This document shows positions 46,903 to 55,491 of a stretch of 55,491 nt of DNA, piece after piece. The translations under genes and the position numbers were made by a program. The stretch is from positions 1 to 55,491 of the forward strand of contig NZ_LUFH02000023.1 in NCBI RefSeq assembly GCF_001586785.1, read 5' to 3'. The notes under the pieces were generated by a model. The model was not told the origin of the DNA. It did not search any database and saw nothing but the letters and a program-made list of their open reading frames with translations. Source of the stretch: Sphaerospermopsis aphanizomenoides BCCUSP55 (GTDB lineage Bacteria; Cyanobacteriota; Cyanobacteriia; Cyanobacteriales; Nostocaceae). Each line of letters opens with the position of its first letter. Position 1 is the stretch's first letter.

Positions 46903-47913
46903 ATGGCTCGCGGTGAAATTCTCAGAAAACTTTTCAAAAGCTTCTCTCGCAACGAGAGGGAGGAGTTTTTGGCTGCGGCTAATGAACTGATAGAAGAAGA
47001 AAGAAATAAAAATCACATCCTACTGGCTAGAGATTTGGAAAAACTGCTGCACAATGGCAATGGTTACACCAAACCCCTAGTATCTAACCTAGCTCCCTGG
47101 AATCAATTTCCTGAACCACCCAAAGATAAAGACACTGGACTAGCTTTACTGGATGTCAAGCGATTTGACTTGACATGGGATCACATCGTCCTCAGTGAAA
47201 AAATATTTGATATCCTACAAGAAATTGTTCTGGAAAACCGTAAGCAAGATATTCTTGCAGCTTATAACCTCAAGCCCAAAAACAAACTACTCTTTTGTGG
47301 ACCACCTGGTTGTGGCAAAACCCAAACCGCAAAAGTCCTCTCTAGTGTCTTGAGTCTACCCCTTGTGTACGTTAACCTAACAGCAGTATTCTCTTCTTAC
47401 TTAGGTGAAACAGCTACCAATCTTCAGAAAATTTTTACTTACATTGAACAAGGGGAATGGCTGGTTTTGTTTGATGAATTTGATGCGATCGCTCGTGATC
47501 GAGATAACTTAAATGAACATGGCGAAGTCAAACGTCTAGTCAATAGCTTGTTACAACTTATTGATAATGCAACCAATCAAAGTATATTTGTTGCAGCGAC
47601 TAATCACGAAAAACTATTAGACAGTGCAGTTTGGCGAAGATTTGACGAGGTAATTTTCTTTGACAACCCAACACTGGAATTACGCACGGCTCTTTTAAGC
47701 CGTTATCTGTCTGGTATCCGTTATACTAATATAAATCTATCTACTTTTGCAGAACGGCTAGAAAATGCCACTGGAGCAGATATAGAACGTATTTGTTCTG
47801 ATGCCATTAAAGCGGTAATTCTACGGGGGGAGCGTACCTTGAGGGCTGATGATTTAGAAGTTGCGATAGGACGCTTTTTAGAAAGGCAAAGTATAATAGC
47901 AAACTCACAATAA
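46903..47913 (+). CDS. ietA: AAA+ ATPase, IetA-like (anti-phage ATPase)
   Basis: 336-aa AAA+ ATPase. Walker A GPPGCGKTQTAKV (about 133-145), Walker B WLVLFDEFDAIARDRDN (about 186-202), then VAATNHEKLLDSAVWRRFDE (sensor 1 and arginine finger) and a C-terminal lid. The N-terminal 60 residues are a helical partner-binding segment. The subtilase gene starts 19 bases after its stop. An AAA ATPase followed by an S8 protease is the IetAS anti-phage system, so the ATPase likely controls the protease. The symbol rests on this pairing and the domains. Confidence 0.82.
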   Translation: MARGEILRKLFKSFSRNEREEFLAAANELIEEERNKNHILLARDLEKLLHNGNGYTKPLVSNLAPWNQFPEPPKDKDTGLALLDVKRFDLTWDHIVLSEKIFDILQEIVLENRKQDILAAYNLKPKNKLLFCGPPGCGKTQTAKVLSSVLSLPLVYVNLTAVFSSYLGETATNLQKIFTYIEQGEWLVLFDEFDAIARDRDNLNEHGEVKRLVNSLLQLIDNATNQSIFVAATNHEKLLDSAVWRRFDEVIFFDNPTLELRTALLSRYLSGIRYTNINLSTFAERLENATGADIERICSDAIKAVILRGERTLRADDLEVAIGRFLERQSIIANSQ

Positions 47914-47932
47914 TCATCTACGCCAAATCCTC

Positions 47933-50443
47933 ATGGTAAGTCAGTTTGAACACCTTAAATTGCCGAAAACTATAAACATCGAATTACCACGAAGGCCAGG
48001 GCGTGGCTTTGGTGGTGGAAAACGTACTGATTATGTTGAACACGGTAAGTCTTTATTAAATCAACTGTCTGGACTGGCTGAAACTACAAAGCAAAAAAGT
48101 AACCCTTTTCGTCTTGATCCAAAATTAATTTTTAAGATTAAAGTTGCTAACAAAAGCTCTTTGCGAGACGAAGACTTGACTAAAACAGGACTGGATATCC
48201 TAGCACGTGAACCTGATAAAGCCATAGTTGTCTTCTCGTCTGATCTGGAGTTAAAAGAATTTAGAAGGCGTTTAGAAAATTACAGTCAAATTACAGAAGG
48301 TAACAAATATGAATACTTAGGTGCAATTGATGATTTAGTTCCTCTTGAAAGAGAAGATCGTATTGGTCGTTTGTTAGAGTTAAACCCTGTACAACCAGGT
48401 GAACTTGCAGCTTTAGATTTGGAACTCTGGCACACAGGTGATCGCCAAGAAATGAAAGCATCTTTAGAACATATTGCCGAAACGCTAGAATTTTTCAGCG
48501 ATACTGTTCCTATGAGAATGAGTGATAGCTACGTTGGAGAATATTTGTGTATTGCCCGAATTAAGGTCAATTACGAAGTTTTAGAGTTTTTACTTGAGTT
48601 AGAAACTGTTAAAGAAATTGATCGTCCTCCCCAACCTGCATTTGAGAGAGATGGTGATTATCAGTTACCAATTTCCAGTTTTCCTGAAGTAATTTCTCCA
48701 CCTGAAAACAATTGCGGCATTCTTGTTATTGACTCAGGTGTGCAAAGAGGTCATCCATTAATTGCTCCTGTATTGGGTGAAGCTGATGTATTTTCAGATC
48801 CAGAACAGAAATTAATAAAAGGTGGTGCAGATGATGTAAATGGACATGGTACAAGTGTTGCTGGTATTGCTATCTATGGAGATGTCGAAAACTGTATTAA
48901 AAAACGGTCATTTGATCCAACAGTTTGGTTATTTTCTGCTCGTGTAACAGATGAAAATTGTCAGTATTATGAGGATCTTCTCTTAGAAACTCAACTAGAT
49001 CAAGCTATTCATGCTTTTGTTGATCAGTATCCTAACTGCAAAGTAATCAATATCTCATTAGGTAATGCTAACCAAATTTATAGAGATGGGATGAAGCAAT
49101 TTCGATTAGCAGCAAAAATAGATGAAATTGCTTATCAATATCAGCATAAAAACATTATCTTTGTAATTTCAGCAGGAAATATCACACCTTATGAAGAAGC
49201 TATATCAGACGAACCACTGAAGTCAGACGAACAACTAAAGACTGAGTACCCAAATTATTTACTCGATCAAAATGCTCGAATTATTGATCCAGCAACTTCT
49301 GCGATCGCACTAACTGTAGGTTCTTTATCTTATGGGCGTGGTAGTATTACAGAACCTGATGATGTGCGTCGTCAAGCGATCGCAAAATTACGAGGACACC
49401 CTTCACCCTTTACCAGAACTGGTTTTGGAGTAGATGGAATGGTTAAGCCTGATGTTGTAGATTTTGGTGGAGGTACTGTCATAGACCTCAAATATCGTGA
49501 AGGTTTAGATTTACTTAAAACAAAATTGCGACTATCAGATAATGTTGCTGGGGTTTCTGTTGTTACTTTCTCCAAAGATTTTCAAAGTTCTTTATTTCAC
49601 ATCTGTAGTGGTACAAGTTTTGCAGCACCTCGTGTAGCTAACATTGCTGCTCAACTCTTCACAAAATATCCAAATGCCAGTTCTAACCTCATTCGAGCTT
49701 TGATTGTTAATTCTGCGGTGCTTCCCAAAGAAATTCCAGATGAATTTAGTAATGGTACAGAATCTCAAAAAATTAAAAAGCAGCTACAAATCTATGGCTA
49801 TGGACAGACTGATTTAGAACGTGCAATGTATTCTGCTGAAAACTATGTTGTTCTATCAGAAGAAGATATTTTAAAAGTTGGCTATTTTAATCTTTATACA
49901 ATTCCCCAACTACCACAGGAATTTTTTGATTTAAAAGGTACTCGCATACTATCAGTTACCTTGGCATTTGATCCTCCAACTCGTCCAACTCGTGGAGATT
50001 CATATTTAGGAGTAACAATGGAATTTGATCTTTTCAAAGGAATTGATCATAAAATTGTTAGAAATGCTTATGAAGTTGCTAGTAAAGAAGCTGCTACTAA
50101 AAATAATTCGTCTGATGAGTTTGTAGAAAATACAAAGACAAAGCTAAAGAAAAAATATGGTGATGGTATTGAAGTAAAATTTTCTCCAGGTTCTAATATT
50201 CGTAAAAAGGGAACTTTACAAAAGGGACAAGTACAAATTTTTCCGCAGTCTACAAAATATAATGAAGGAAATATGACTCTGGTGGTGAGTTGTAATCGTA
50301 AATGGGCAAATCCAGATGAAACACAACGTTATGCTTTAGTCGTTAGTATTAGTCATGACGATCCTCAAGTTAATTTATATAATCGTATGAAACTCAAGGT
50401 TGATGAGATTGATCTCAGAGAAAGAAACCGAGCAAGGGTTTAA
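47933..50443 (+). CDS. ietS: S8 subtilisin-like protease, IetS-like (anti-phage peptidase)
   Basis: 836-aa serine protease without a signal peptide, so cytosolic. The catalytic triad is visible: Asp267 in GILVIDSGVQRGHPLI, His305 in DVNGHGTSVAGIA, Ser562 in CSGTSFAAPRVAN. The first 250 residues are an N-terminal domain and the last 200 (after AMYSAENYVVLSEEDILKV) are a beta-rich tail, typical of IetS rather than secreted subtilases. Paired with the AAA ATPase 19 bases upstream. The substrate and phage trigger are unknown. Triad intact, so an active system is likely. Confidence 0.85.
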   Translation: MVSQFEHLKLPKTINIELPRRPGRGFGGGKRTDYVEHGKSLLNQLSGLAETTKQKSNPFRLDPKLIFKIKVANKSSLRDEDLTKTGLDILAREPDKAIVVFSSDLELKEFRRRLENYSQITEGNKYEYLGAIDDLVPLEREDRIGRLLELNPVQPGELAALDLELWHTGDRQEMKASLEHIAETLEFFSDTVPMRMSDSYVGEYLCIARIKVNYEVLEFLLELETVKEIDRPPQPAFERDGDYQLPISSFPEVISPPENNCGILVIDSGVQRGHPLIAPVLGEADVFSDPEQKLIKGGADDVNGHGTSVAGIAIYGDVENCIKKRSFDPTVWLFSARVTDENCQYYEDLLLETQLDQAIHAFVDQYPNCKVINISLGNANQIYRDGMKQFRLAAKIDEIAYQYQHKNIIFVISAGNITPYEEAISDEPLKSDEQLKTEYPNYLLDQNARIIDPATSAIALTVGSLSYGRGSITEPDDVRRQAIAKLRGHPSPFTRTGFGVDGMVKPDVVDFGGGTVIDLKYREGLDLLKTKLRLSDNVAGVSVVTFSKDFQSSLFHICSGTSFAAPRVANIAAQLFTKYPNASSNLIRALIVNSAVLPKEIPDEFSNGTESQKIKKQLQIYGYGQTDLERAMYSAENYVVLSEEDILKVGYFNLYTIPQLPQEFFDLKGTRILSVTLAFDPPTRPTRGDSYLGVTMEFDLFKGIDHKIVRNAYEVASKEAATKNNSSDEFVENTKTKLKKKYGDGIEVKFSPGSNIRKKGTLQKGQVQIFPQSTKYNEGNMTLVVSCNRKWANPDETQRYALVVSISHDDPQVNLYNRMKLKVDEIDLRERNRARV

Positions 50444-50797
50444 ATACTAAAAAGCTGAAAATTAAAGTCATAAAAAATACATCCATTTTTTGTAAGCATC
50501 TTGCTAACTCATGAGATTGAGGACTTATCCAACCAGTCATGCGAATAACCTAACCTCTCGCAAAACTTCTAATGTATGAGAACCTACAATCTTGGGTAAG
50601 GGATTAAGTGTAATACTGCCTTACACAGGTAAAAACAATCATTGTGGATTTCAAGTTAAATGGAGTACGGATATAATTGACTTACTAAAAAATCAAATAT
50701 AAACAGATAAGTGCGATACGCTAACGCATTTTTGAAGCAGTGCGATAATGAAAGTATTAAACTTATGGCTTATCGCACTTACCGTTAAATACAATCT
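50444..50797. other. Convergent intergenic region with inverted repeat
   Basis: About 350 bases between the convergent ietS and CHAT genes. No convincing gene. An 11-bp inverted repeat, TAAGTGCGATA (50708-50718) with TATCGCACTTA (50771-50781), separated by 52 bases, sits just beyond the CHAT stop and may act as a terminator or be a dispersed palindrome. Confidence 0.55.
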
Positions 50798-53700
50798 TTA
50801 CCACTGACTACCAATCATGGTAAAAGCAGACCAATAGTAGGGATGGGAGAGATTACCATTGATATTCTTCTGTAGATAAGCAGATATTTCTTTTGGTAAA
50901 TCAATACTGCTATTAACACCAGTTAATTTATTTCCTTCCACTGCAACCTTACCTTGAATCATTGCTAATTGCGCTTGTCGCAGTGCTTCGGCTTTAACTG
51001 GTGAAGTCTTTAACTGATGATAAAACTCATTCATTAAACCCAGAGTACCTGCATCGGAAACATACCACAAACTAGCAACAGCAGATTTTACCCCTGTTTT
51101 TACTGCTAAACCAGCAAAACCTAACTCGGCTTTATCATCTCCAAAGGCTGATTTACAAGCACTTAAAACTAGTAACTCTACTGGTGGTTTATTCCATCCT
51201 AATTCGCGGACTTTATCCAGTCCCAGCTTACTATTGTACAATTGGATATAAGAATTGCTGGCATCACCAGGAACAAAGTCAACGTGAGTTGCAAGGTGAA
51301 TCATTGCAAAAGGATTTTCCTGACGTTTAGTTTTGACTTTTTCTAAAGTAAAACTTTCATTGATAAATGATTTACCATTCCATAGTTTAGCAATGTTATA
51401 AAGTTCTATTGGTACTGCTTGCAAAGGTTCCTGGTTTTGGTCTTTGGTAAATTCACTAGCTCCCATTGCTAAGACTTGAGATTGTTTGATATTGGAATAG
51501 CTAGTATTAGTGAGGCTGAAACTTGGTAACATTCCCAGACTGTATTTTTCAATCAAAAACTGTTTACCATCATAGAGAGCAGCTACAGGAATAGAACGTA
51601 AACCAACATCCAAAACAAAGGCTAGATTATTAATGCCTTGCTTTTGTAATTCCGCTTCTTGAGGAGCAATTAGCCATTGATATAATTGCTGTGATGATGT
51701 TAAATAATTCGTGCTATCGGCTTTATTGATATCAGAAATTTCATTGTAAAAATTCTGTGCCACTTGCATAACTTTTGCTCTAGTTGCACGGGAAACCTGC
51801 TTACGAATTGGTTTACCTTCAGCAGTGACAATAACTAAATCAAGTACGTCATTATCTTTTGTGGTTGTGTCACCACTAGAAACAAAACTCGCATAAACAA
51901 TAGCTGATTTAATTCCTGTTTGTGCTTGAATTTGTCTGAGTGCAGCTTGAGCATCACCCACGGATTTTCTAGAAACTGATTGTCCAGAAAGTTGTTCAAA
52001 CTGGCTTGTAAAACTTTCCTCTAGTCTAGCAAAATCTGTGTCAACTGTAACTACTGCACTGATAAGACCTGATGACTGCAAACCAGGTGGTAGTCCACGT
52101 CTAGAATCAGGAGTTTCATTGATGTCAGAATCGGTAATTATTTGAATGTTGCCTTGGCTATAATTACCTTGAAAATATTGTGTAGGTTTGATAGTGTTGT
52201 TAAAACCAAAACCAGCAGTAATTGCTCCTGCTGTACCGATATTTCTAATATTACCAAATACAAATGGGGTGTCACCATTTCCTCCGTGAGTGATGGTGAC
52301 GGAACCACTACCATTGGTTCCCAGTGTAGAAATACTAGCATTAACACCGTTGCGATCGCTAAATGTGCCTGTAGCGCGGAAGAAACTGTTAGTTGTAATA
52401 TCAACATCACCACCAATTCCACTACCTAAAGCTTGGGTATTGATAGCAGTAACTTCTATATCACCTTCAGGATCTAAAGTGACTTTACCACCATCACCAG
52501 TGGTAGAACTAGTATTTAAAACTCCGGTTTTAATACTATCCTGCGCTTGAATATTAATATCTCCACCTTGAGTTGTAATGTCTTGTGTTGTGACGACTCC
52601 TGTATTACTTATCAAATTGACGTTATTATCTATGGTGTTGATATTTGCAGTCGTGATATTTTCACCAGCAGTAAAGTTAATTAAACCTCCTGTAATTTGG
52701 CCATTTGTCGTGATATTTTGATTCGCTGCTAAATTAATTAAGCTTCCTGTGATATCATTTGTGCTAATTCTACCCAAAATACTATTAAGGTCAATATTTG
52801 TGCCATTAATATTCGCAGTCGTAATATTTTGATTCGCGGCTAAATTAATTAAACTCCCTGCAATATCATTTGTGCTAATTCCACCCAAGGTACTATTAAG
52901 GTCGATATTTCCACCATTAATATTCGCAGTCGTAATATTTTGATTCGCTGCTAAATTAATTAAACTCCCTGCAATATCATTTGTGCTAATTCCACCCAAG
53001 GTACTATTAAGGTCGATATTTGTGCCATTAATATTCGCAGTCGTAATATTTTGATTCTCTGTAAAATTAATTAAACTCCCTGCGATATCATTTGTGCTAA
53101 TTCCACCCAAGATACTGATAATGTTGATATTTTGACCTTGTGTGAAGATATTGCTAGTGCTAATATTTTGATTAGCTAACAGATTAATTGAAGCATTATT
53201 TAAACCCGTAATTATAGCAGTTGCAAAGATTGAACCTGTACCATTAGGTGATTTGATGGTTGTCGGGTCTTTAAATTCTACAGGGTTGTTAATAGTAATC
53301 TTACCACTTCCATCACTGCGTCCAATTGTGATAGAACTAAAACCATCTGCTAATCCTGCTATTTCTGCACTGGTCAAATTTAATGTTCCAGCAACATTAT
53401 TTCCTAGGGTAATATTTCTGTTCGCTGTTGAAGATTGAATTGTTAAATTTCCTGTTCCTGTGGTTGTAGTTGGTAACTCTATATCATCTGCTGTTAAAGT
53501 TACGTCATTAGTTCCTGCGGTTAATGCACTGGTTAATGTTATTTTCCCACTAGATGATTTTAATTCTTGATTACTATTCGTACCAGTGAGGGTAACTCCA
53601 CCATTATATGTTTGAATGCCTGTGGTGGTAATGTTGTTGGCAATGTTAGTATTGGCAGCAGTTGTAGTCAAGCTATTGACATTGACTGCATCACCTAAAG

Positions 53701-55491
53701 TCAAATTACCTGTCCCTGCATTCAGGTTTAAATCTGTGGTTAAACCATTAATTGTGCTGGTGAAATTAATTTCATTGTTAGTGGAATTAAAGGTTTTCGG
53801 ATTATTGCCTGTGAGGGTAACTCCACCATTATATGTTTGAATTCCTGTGGTGGTAATGTTGTTGGCAATGTTAGTATTTGCCGCAGTTGTAGTCAAGCTA
53901 TTGACATTAACTGCATCACCTAAAGTCAGATTACCTGTAACTGCACTCAGGTTTAAATCTGTGTTTAAACCATTAATTGTGCTGGTGAAATTAATATTGT
54001 TGTTAGTGGAATTAAAGGTTTTGGGATTATTGCCTGTGAGGGTAACTCCACCATTATAGGTTTGAATGCCTGTGGTGATAATGTTGTTGGCAATGTTAGT
54101 ATTGGCAGCAGTTGTAGTCAAGCTATTGACATTAACTACATCACCTAAAGTCAGATTACCTGTAACTGCACTCAGGTTTAAATCTGTGGTTAAACCATTA
54201 ATTGTGCTATTAAATGTGATGTTCTCATTTTCTGAGTCGAAAGCAATATTATTTCCTGTCAGGTTAACAAGACCATGAAAGGTAATATTTCCAGTTGTAG
54301 AAATGTTATTTCCTACTTGAGTTTGAGATGCGTTACTGGTTAAACTATTCAGTTTTGTAGTTCCACCCACCACATCGTTAAAGCTGACAGTGCCATTATT
54401 TGCTGTTGTGGTTAAGTCGCTATCACCATCAACTGTGTTAGCAAAACTAATATTCCCATTATCTGTGGTGAATAGTTTTGCACCTCCTCCTGTTAGTTCT
54501 AGAGGACTATTAACGGTAATATTCCCACTTTCCGAATTCAATTCTTGAGTTGTTGTTCCTGTGAGTTTGATTAAGTTACTGGTAATATTAATATTCCCAG
54601 TTGTGGAAATATTATTTTCTATTTGAGTTTGAGTAGCATTGCTGGTTAAACTATTCAGCTTTGTAGTTCCACCCACCACATCGTTAAAGCTGACAGTGCC
54701 ATTATTTGCTGTTGTGGTTAAGTCACTATTCCCATCAACTGTGTTAGCAAAACTAATATTCCCATTATCTGTGGTGAATAGTTTTGCACCTCCTTCTGTT
54801 AGCGTCAGACGACCATTAAAAATAATATTCCCAGTTGTAGCGATATTTTTAGGAATAGTCGTTATTCCTGTATTGGAGATGTTAAGATTATTGAGTTTAG
54901 CGATACTACCTATTTCATCCCCAAAGTTCAGGTCTCCCGCAGTGATGTTTAAATCTTGATTTCCATCAACTTTTCCATTCAATGCAATAGTGCCACTACC
55001 TGAATTTAGGTTGACGTTATTACCCAATAATACATCTTTGCTAATATTGATATCTCGATTATTGGTGGTAATATCAGCATTGAGATTTGTGGTGTTTGCT
55101 GCTAATGTAATTGAGGCATTATCTGTACCCGTGATTTGACCATTAACTTCAATACCATTAGGTGATTTGATGGTTGTTGGGTCCTTAAATTCTACAGGGT
55201 TGTTAATAGTAATCTTACCAGTTCCGTCACTACGTCCAATGGTGATAGAACTAAAACCATCTGCTAATCCTGCTATTTCTGCACTTGTGAGATTTAATGT
55301 TCCGGTAACATTATTTCCTAGGGTAATATTTCTGTCTATGGTCGAAGATTGAATTGTTAAATTTCCTGTTCCTGTGGTTGTAGTTGGTAACTCTATATCA
55401 TCTGCTGTTAAAGTTACGTCATTAGTTCCTGCGGTTAATGCACTGGTTAATGTTATTTTCCCACTAGATGATTTTAATTCTTGATTACTAT
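50798..55491 (-). CDS. CHAT-domain protein with filamentous haemagglutinin-type repeats (5' partial)
   Basis: The frame is open from the stop at 50798 to the window end, so at least 1,563 residues are present and the N terminus is missing. Most of it is a beta-helix-like repeat passenger rich in Asn, Thr and Ser (for example LTLGDAVNVNSLTTTAANTN). The final 380 residues form a CHAT protease domain: LEESFTSQFEQLSGQSVSRK, then MIHLATHVDF with the catalytic His (codon 51284-51286) and LLVLSACKSAFGD with the catalytic Cys (codon 51155-51157). The passenger resembles two-partner-secreted adhesins, so surface export is likely. The translation start shown by a TTG at 55027 is internal. Cargo and target unknown. 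Confidence 0.85.
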   Translation of the reverse strand, partial: SNQELKSSSGKITLTSALTAGTNDVTLTADDIELPTTTTGTGNLTIQSSTIDRNITLGNNVTGTLNLTSAEIAGLADGFSSITIGRSDGTGKITINNPVEFKDPTTIKSPNGIEVNGQITGTDNASITLAANTTNLNADITTNNRDINISKDVLLGNNVNLNSGSGTIALNGKVDGNQDLNITAGDLNFGDEIGSIAKLNNLNISNTGITTIPKNIATTGNIIFNGRLTLTEGGAKLFTTDNGNISFANTVDGNSDLTTTANNGTVSFNDVVGGTTKLNSLTSNATQTQIENNISTTGNINITSNLIKLTGTTTQELNSESGNITVNSPLELTGGGAKLFTTDNGNISFANTVDGDSDLTTTANNGTVSFNDVVGGTTKLNSLTSNASQTQVGNNISTTGNITFHGLVNLTGNNIAFDSENENITFNSTINGLTTDLNLSAVTGNLTLGDVVNVNSLTTTAANTNIANNIITTGIQTYNGGVTLTGNNPKTFNSTNNNINFTSTINGLNTDLNLSAVTGNLTLGDAVNVNSLTTTAANTNIANNITTTGIQTYNGGVTLTGNNPKTFNSTNNEINFTSTINGLTTDLNLNAGTGNLTLGDAVNVNSLTTTAANTNIANNITTTGIQTYNGGVTLTGTNSNQELKSSSGKITLTSALTAGTNDVTLTADDIELPTTTTGTGNLTIQSSTANRNITLGNNVAGTLNLTSAEIAGLADGFSSITIGRSDGSGKITINNPVEFKDPTTIKSPNGTGSIFATAIITGLNNASINLLANQNISTSNIFTQGQNINIISILGGISTNDIAGSLINFTENQNITTANINGTNIDLNSTLGGISTNDIAGSLINLAANQNITTANINGGNIDLNSTLGGISTNDIAGSLINLAANQNITTANINGTNIDLNSILGRISTNDITGSLINLAANQNITTNGQITGGLINFTAGENITTANINTIDNNVNLISNTGVVTTQDITTQGGDINIQAQDSIKTGVLNTSSTTGDGGKVTLDPEGDIEVTAINTQALGSGIGGDVDITTNSFFRATGTFSDRNGVNASISTLGTNGSGSVTITHGGNGDTPFVFGNIRNIGTAGAITAGFGFNNTIKPTQYFQGNYSQGNIQIITDSDINETPDSRRGLPPGLQSSGLISAVVTVDTDFARLEESFTSQFEQLSGQSVSRKSVGDAQAALRQIQAQTGIKSAIVYASFVSSGDTTTKDNDVLDLVIVTAEGKPIRKQVSRATRAKVMQVAQNFYNEISDINKADSTNYLTSSQQLYQWLIAPQEAELQKQGINNLAFVLDVGLRSIPVAALYDGKQFLIEKYSLGMLPSFSLTNTSYSNIKQSQVLAMGASEFTKDQNQEPLQAVPIELYNIAKLWNGKSFINESFTLEKVKTKRQENPFAMIHLATHVDFVPGDASNSYIQLYNSKLGLDKVRELGWNKPPVELLVLSACKSAFGDDKAELGFAGLAVKTGVKSAVASLWYVSDAGTLGLMNEFYHQLKTSPVKAEALRQAQLAMIQGKVAVEGNKLTGVNSSIDLPKEISAYLQKNINGNLSHPYYWSAFTMIGSQW
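52680..53120. repeat. Short tandem repeats in the CHAT gene (about 120 bp units)
   Basis: Four or more near-identical units coding QNITTANINGTNIDLNSTLG and related sequence, about 40 residues each. They are highly similar at DNA level, so recent amplification is likely. Confidence 0.85.
53240..53577. repeat. Long direct repeat copy 1 in the CHAT gene
   Basis: Near-identical to 55154-55491 at a fixed offset of 1,914 bases (638 codons) with no indels seen. The second copy runs into the window end and may continue. Confidence 0.9.
53590..54240. repeat. Tandem repeats of about 219-231 bp in the CHAT gene
   Basis: Three units coding LTGNNPKTFNST and TTAANTNIANNITTTGIQTY, spaced 231 and 219 bases. 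Another pair, coding TTDNGNISFANTVDGNSDLT, recurs near 54300-54480 and 54600-54790. Confidence 0.85.
55154..55491. repeat. Long direct repeat copy 2 in the CHAT gene
   Basis: Second copy of the block at 53240-53577; it runs to the window edge. Confidence 0.9.

Noticed and set aside
50511-50580. Short plus-strand frame after ietS
   Set aside because: About 20 codons, no ribosome-binding site, no recognisable composition.
52142-55352. Several plus-strand frames of 60-106 codons opposite the CHAT gene
   Set aside because: They recur with the repeat period and are antisense shadows of the repetitive coding sequence.

Overview
The window comes from a filamentous, probably heterocyst-forming cyanobacterium (order Nostocales). 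Supporting this are psaC, a bicarbonate ABC transporter (cmpABCD), a NatFGH/BgtA-type amino-acid transporter, a group I intron in the initiator tRNA, about 27 copies of the HIP1 octamer (GCGATCGC), and many heptanucleotide tandem arrays (STRR type). Base composition is AT-rich. Species cannot be named from the sequence alone.

Layout. 0.2-5.2 kb: housekeeping genes on the minus strand (GT4 glycosyltransferase, MFS exporter, recO, deoC). 5.3-13.2 kb: an accessory, defence-like region with few HIP1 sites. It holds a tight minus-strand cassette of AbiEi-type antitoxin, AbiEii-type nucleotidyltransferase and C5-cytosine DNA methyltransferase. It also holds small hypothetical genes, a DUF697 GTPase, a DUF29 gene, a PD-(D/E)XK endonuclease-like gene, and a second PD-(D/E)XK-like gene carrying two nonsense codons in an otherwise open frame. 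13.4-15.8 kb: tRNA-fMet with a 244-nt group I intron, asparaginase, a CGLD27 protein and rsfS. 16-19 kb: two polysaccharide genes, one a STAS-sugar transferase fusion resembling HepC. 19-21.4 kb: queE and two conserved cyanobacterial genes.

21.7-32 kb: two transport operons on the plus strand, natF-natG-natH-bgtA (amino acids) and cmpA-B-C-D (bicarbonate). CmpA has Gln and Glu where nitrate-binding NrtA has His and Lys. 32-39 kb: lipid kinase, exoD, an unknown anchored protein, a decayed IS200/IS605-like element with an omega-RNA-like right end, fmt and a small Cys-rich protein. 39-42 kb: a STAND-like NTPase with unusual long TPR-like repeats. 42.7-45.3 kb: psaC and glmS. 45.4-46.8 kb: a scar zone with a DUF2887 gene broken by a dispersed repeat, a copied fragment of the glmS 3' end and a possible antitoxin remnant. 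46.9-50.4 kb: an AAA-ATPase/subtilase pair of the IetAS anti-phage type. 50.8 kb to the end: the 3' part of a giant haemagglutinin-repeat protein ending in a CHAT (caspase-like) protease domain; its 5' end lies beyond the window.

The two transporter operons feed nitrogen and carbon assimilation. fmt formylates Met on the initiator tRNA encoded in the same window. The accessory regions (5.3-13.2 and about 39-55 kb) together look like defence or conflict loci with several decayed members. Functions are assigned from recognised motifs and family knowledge; no database search was run.
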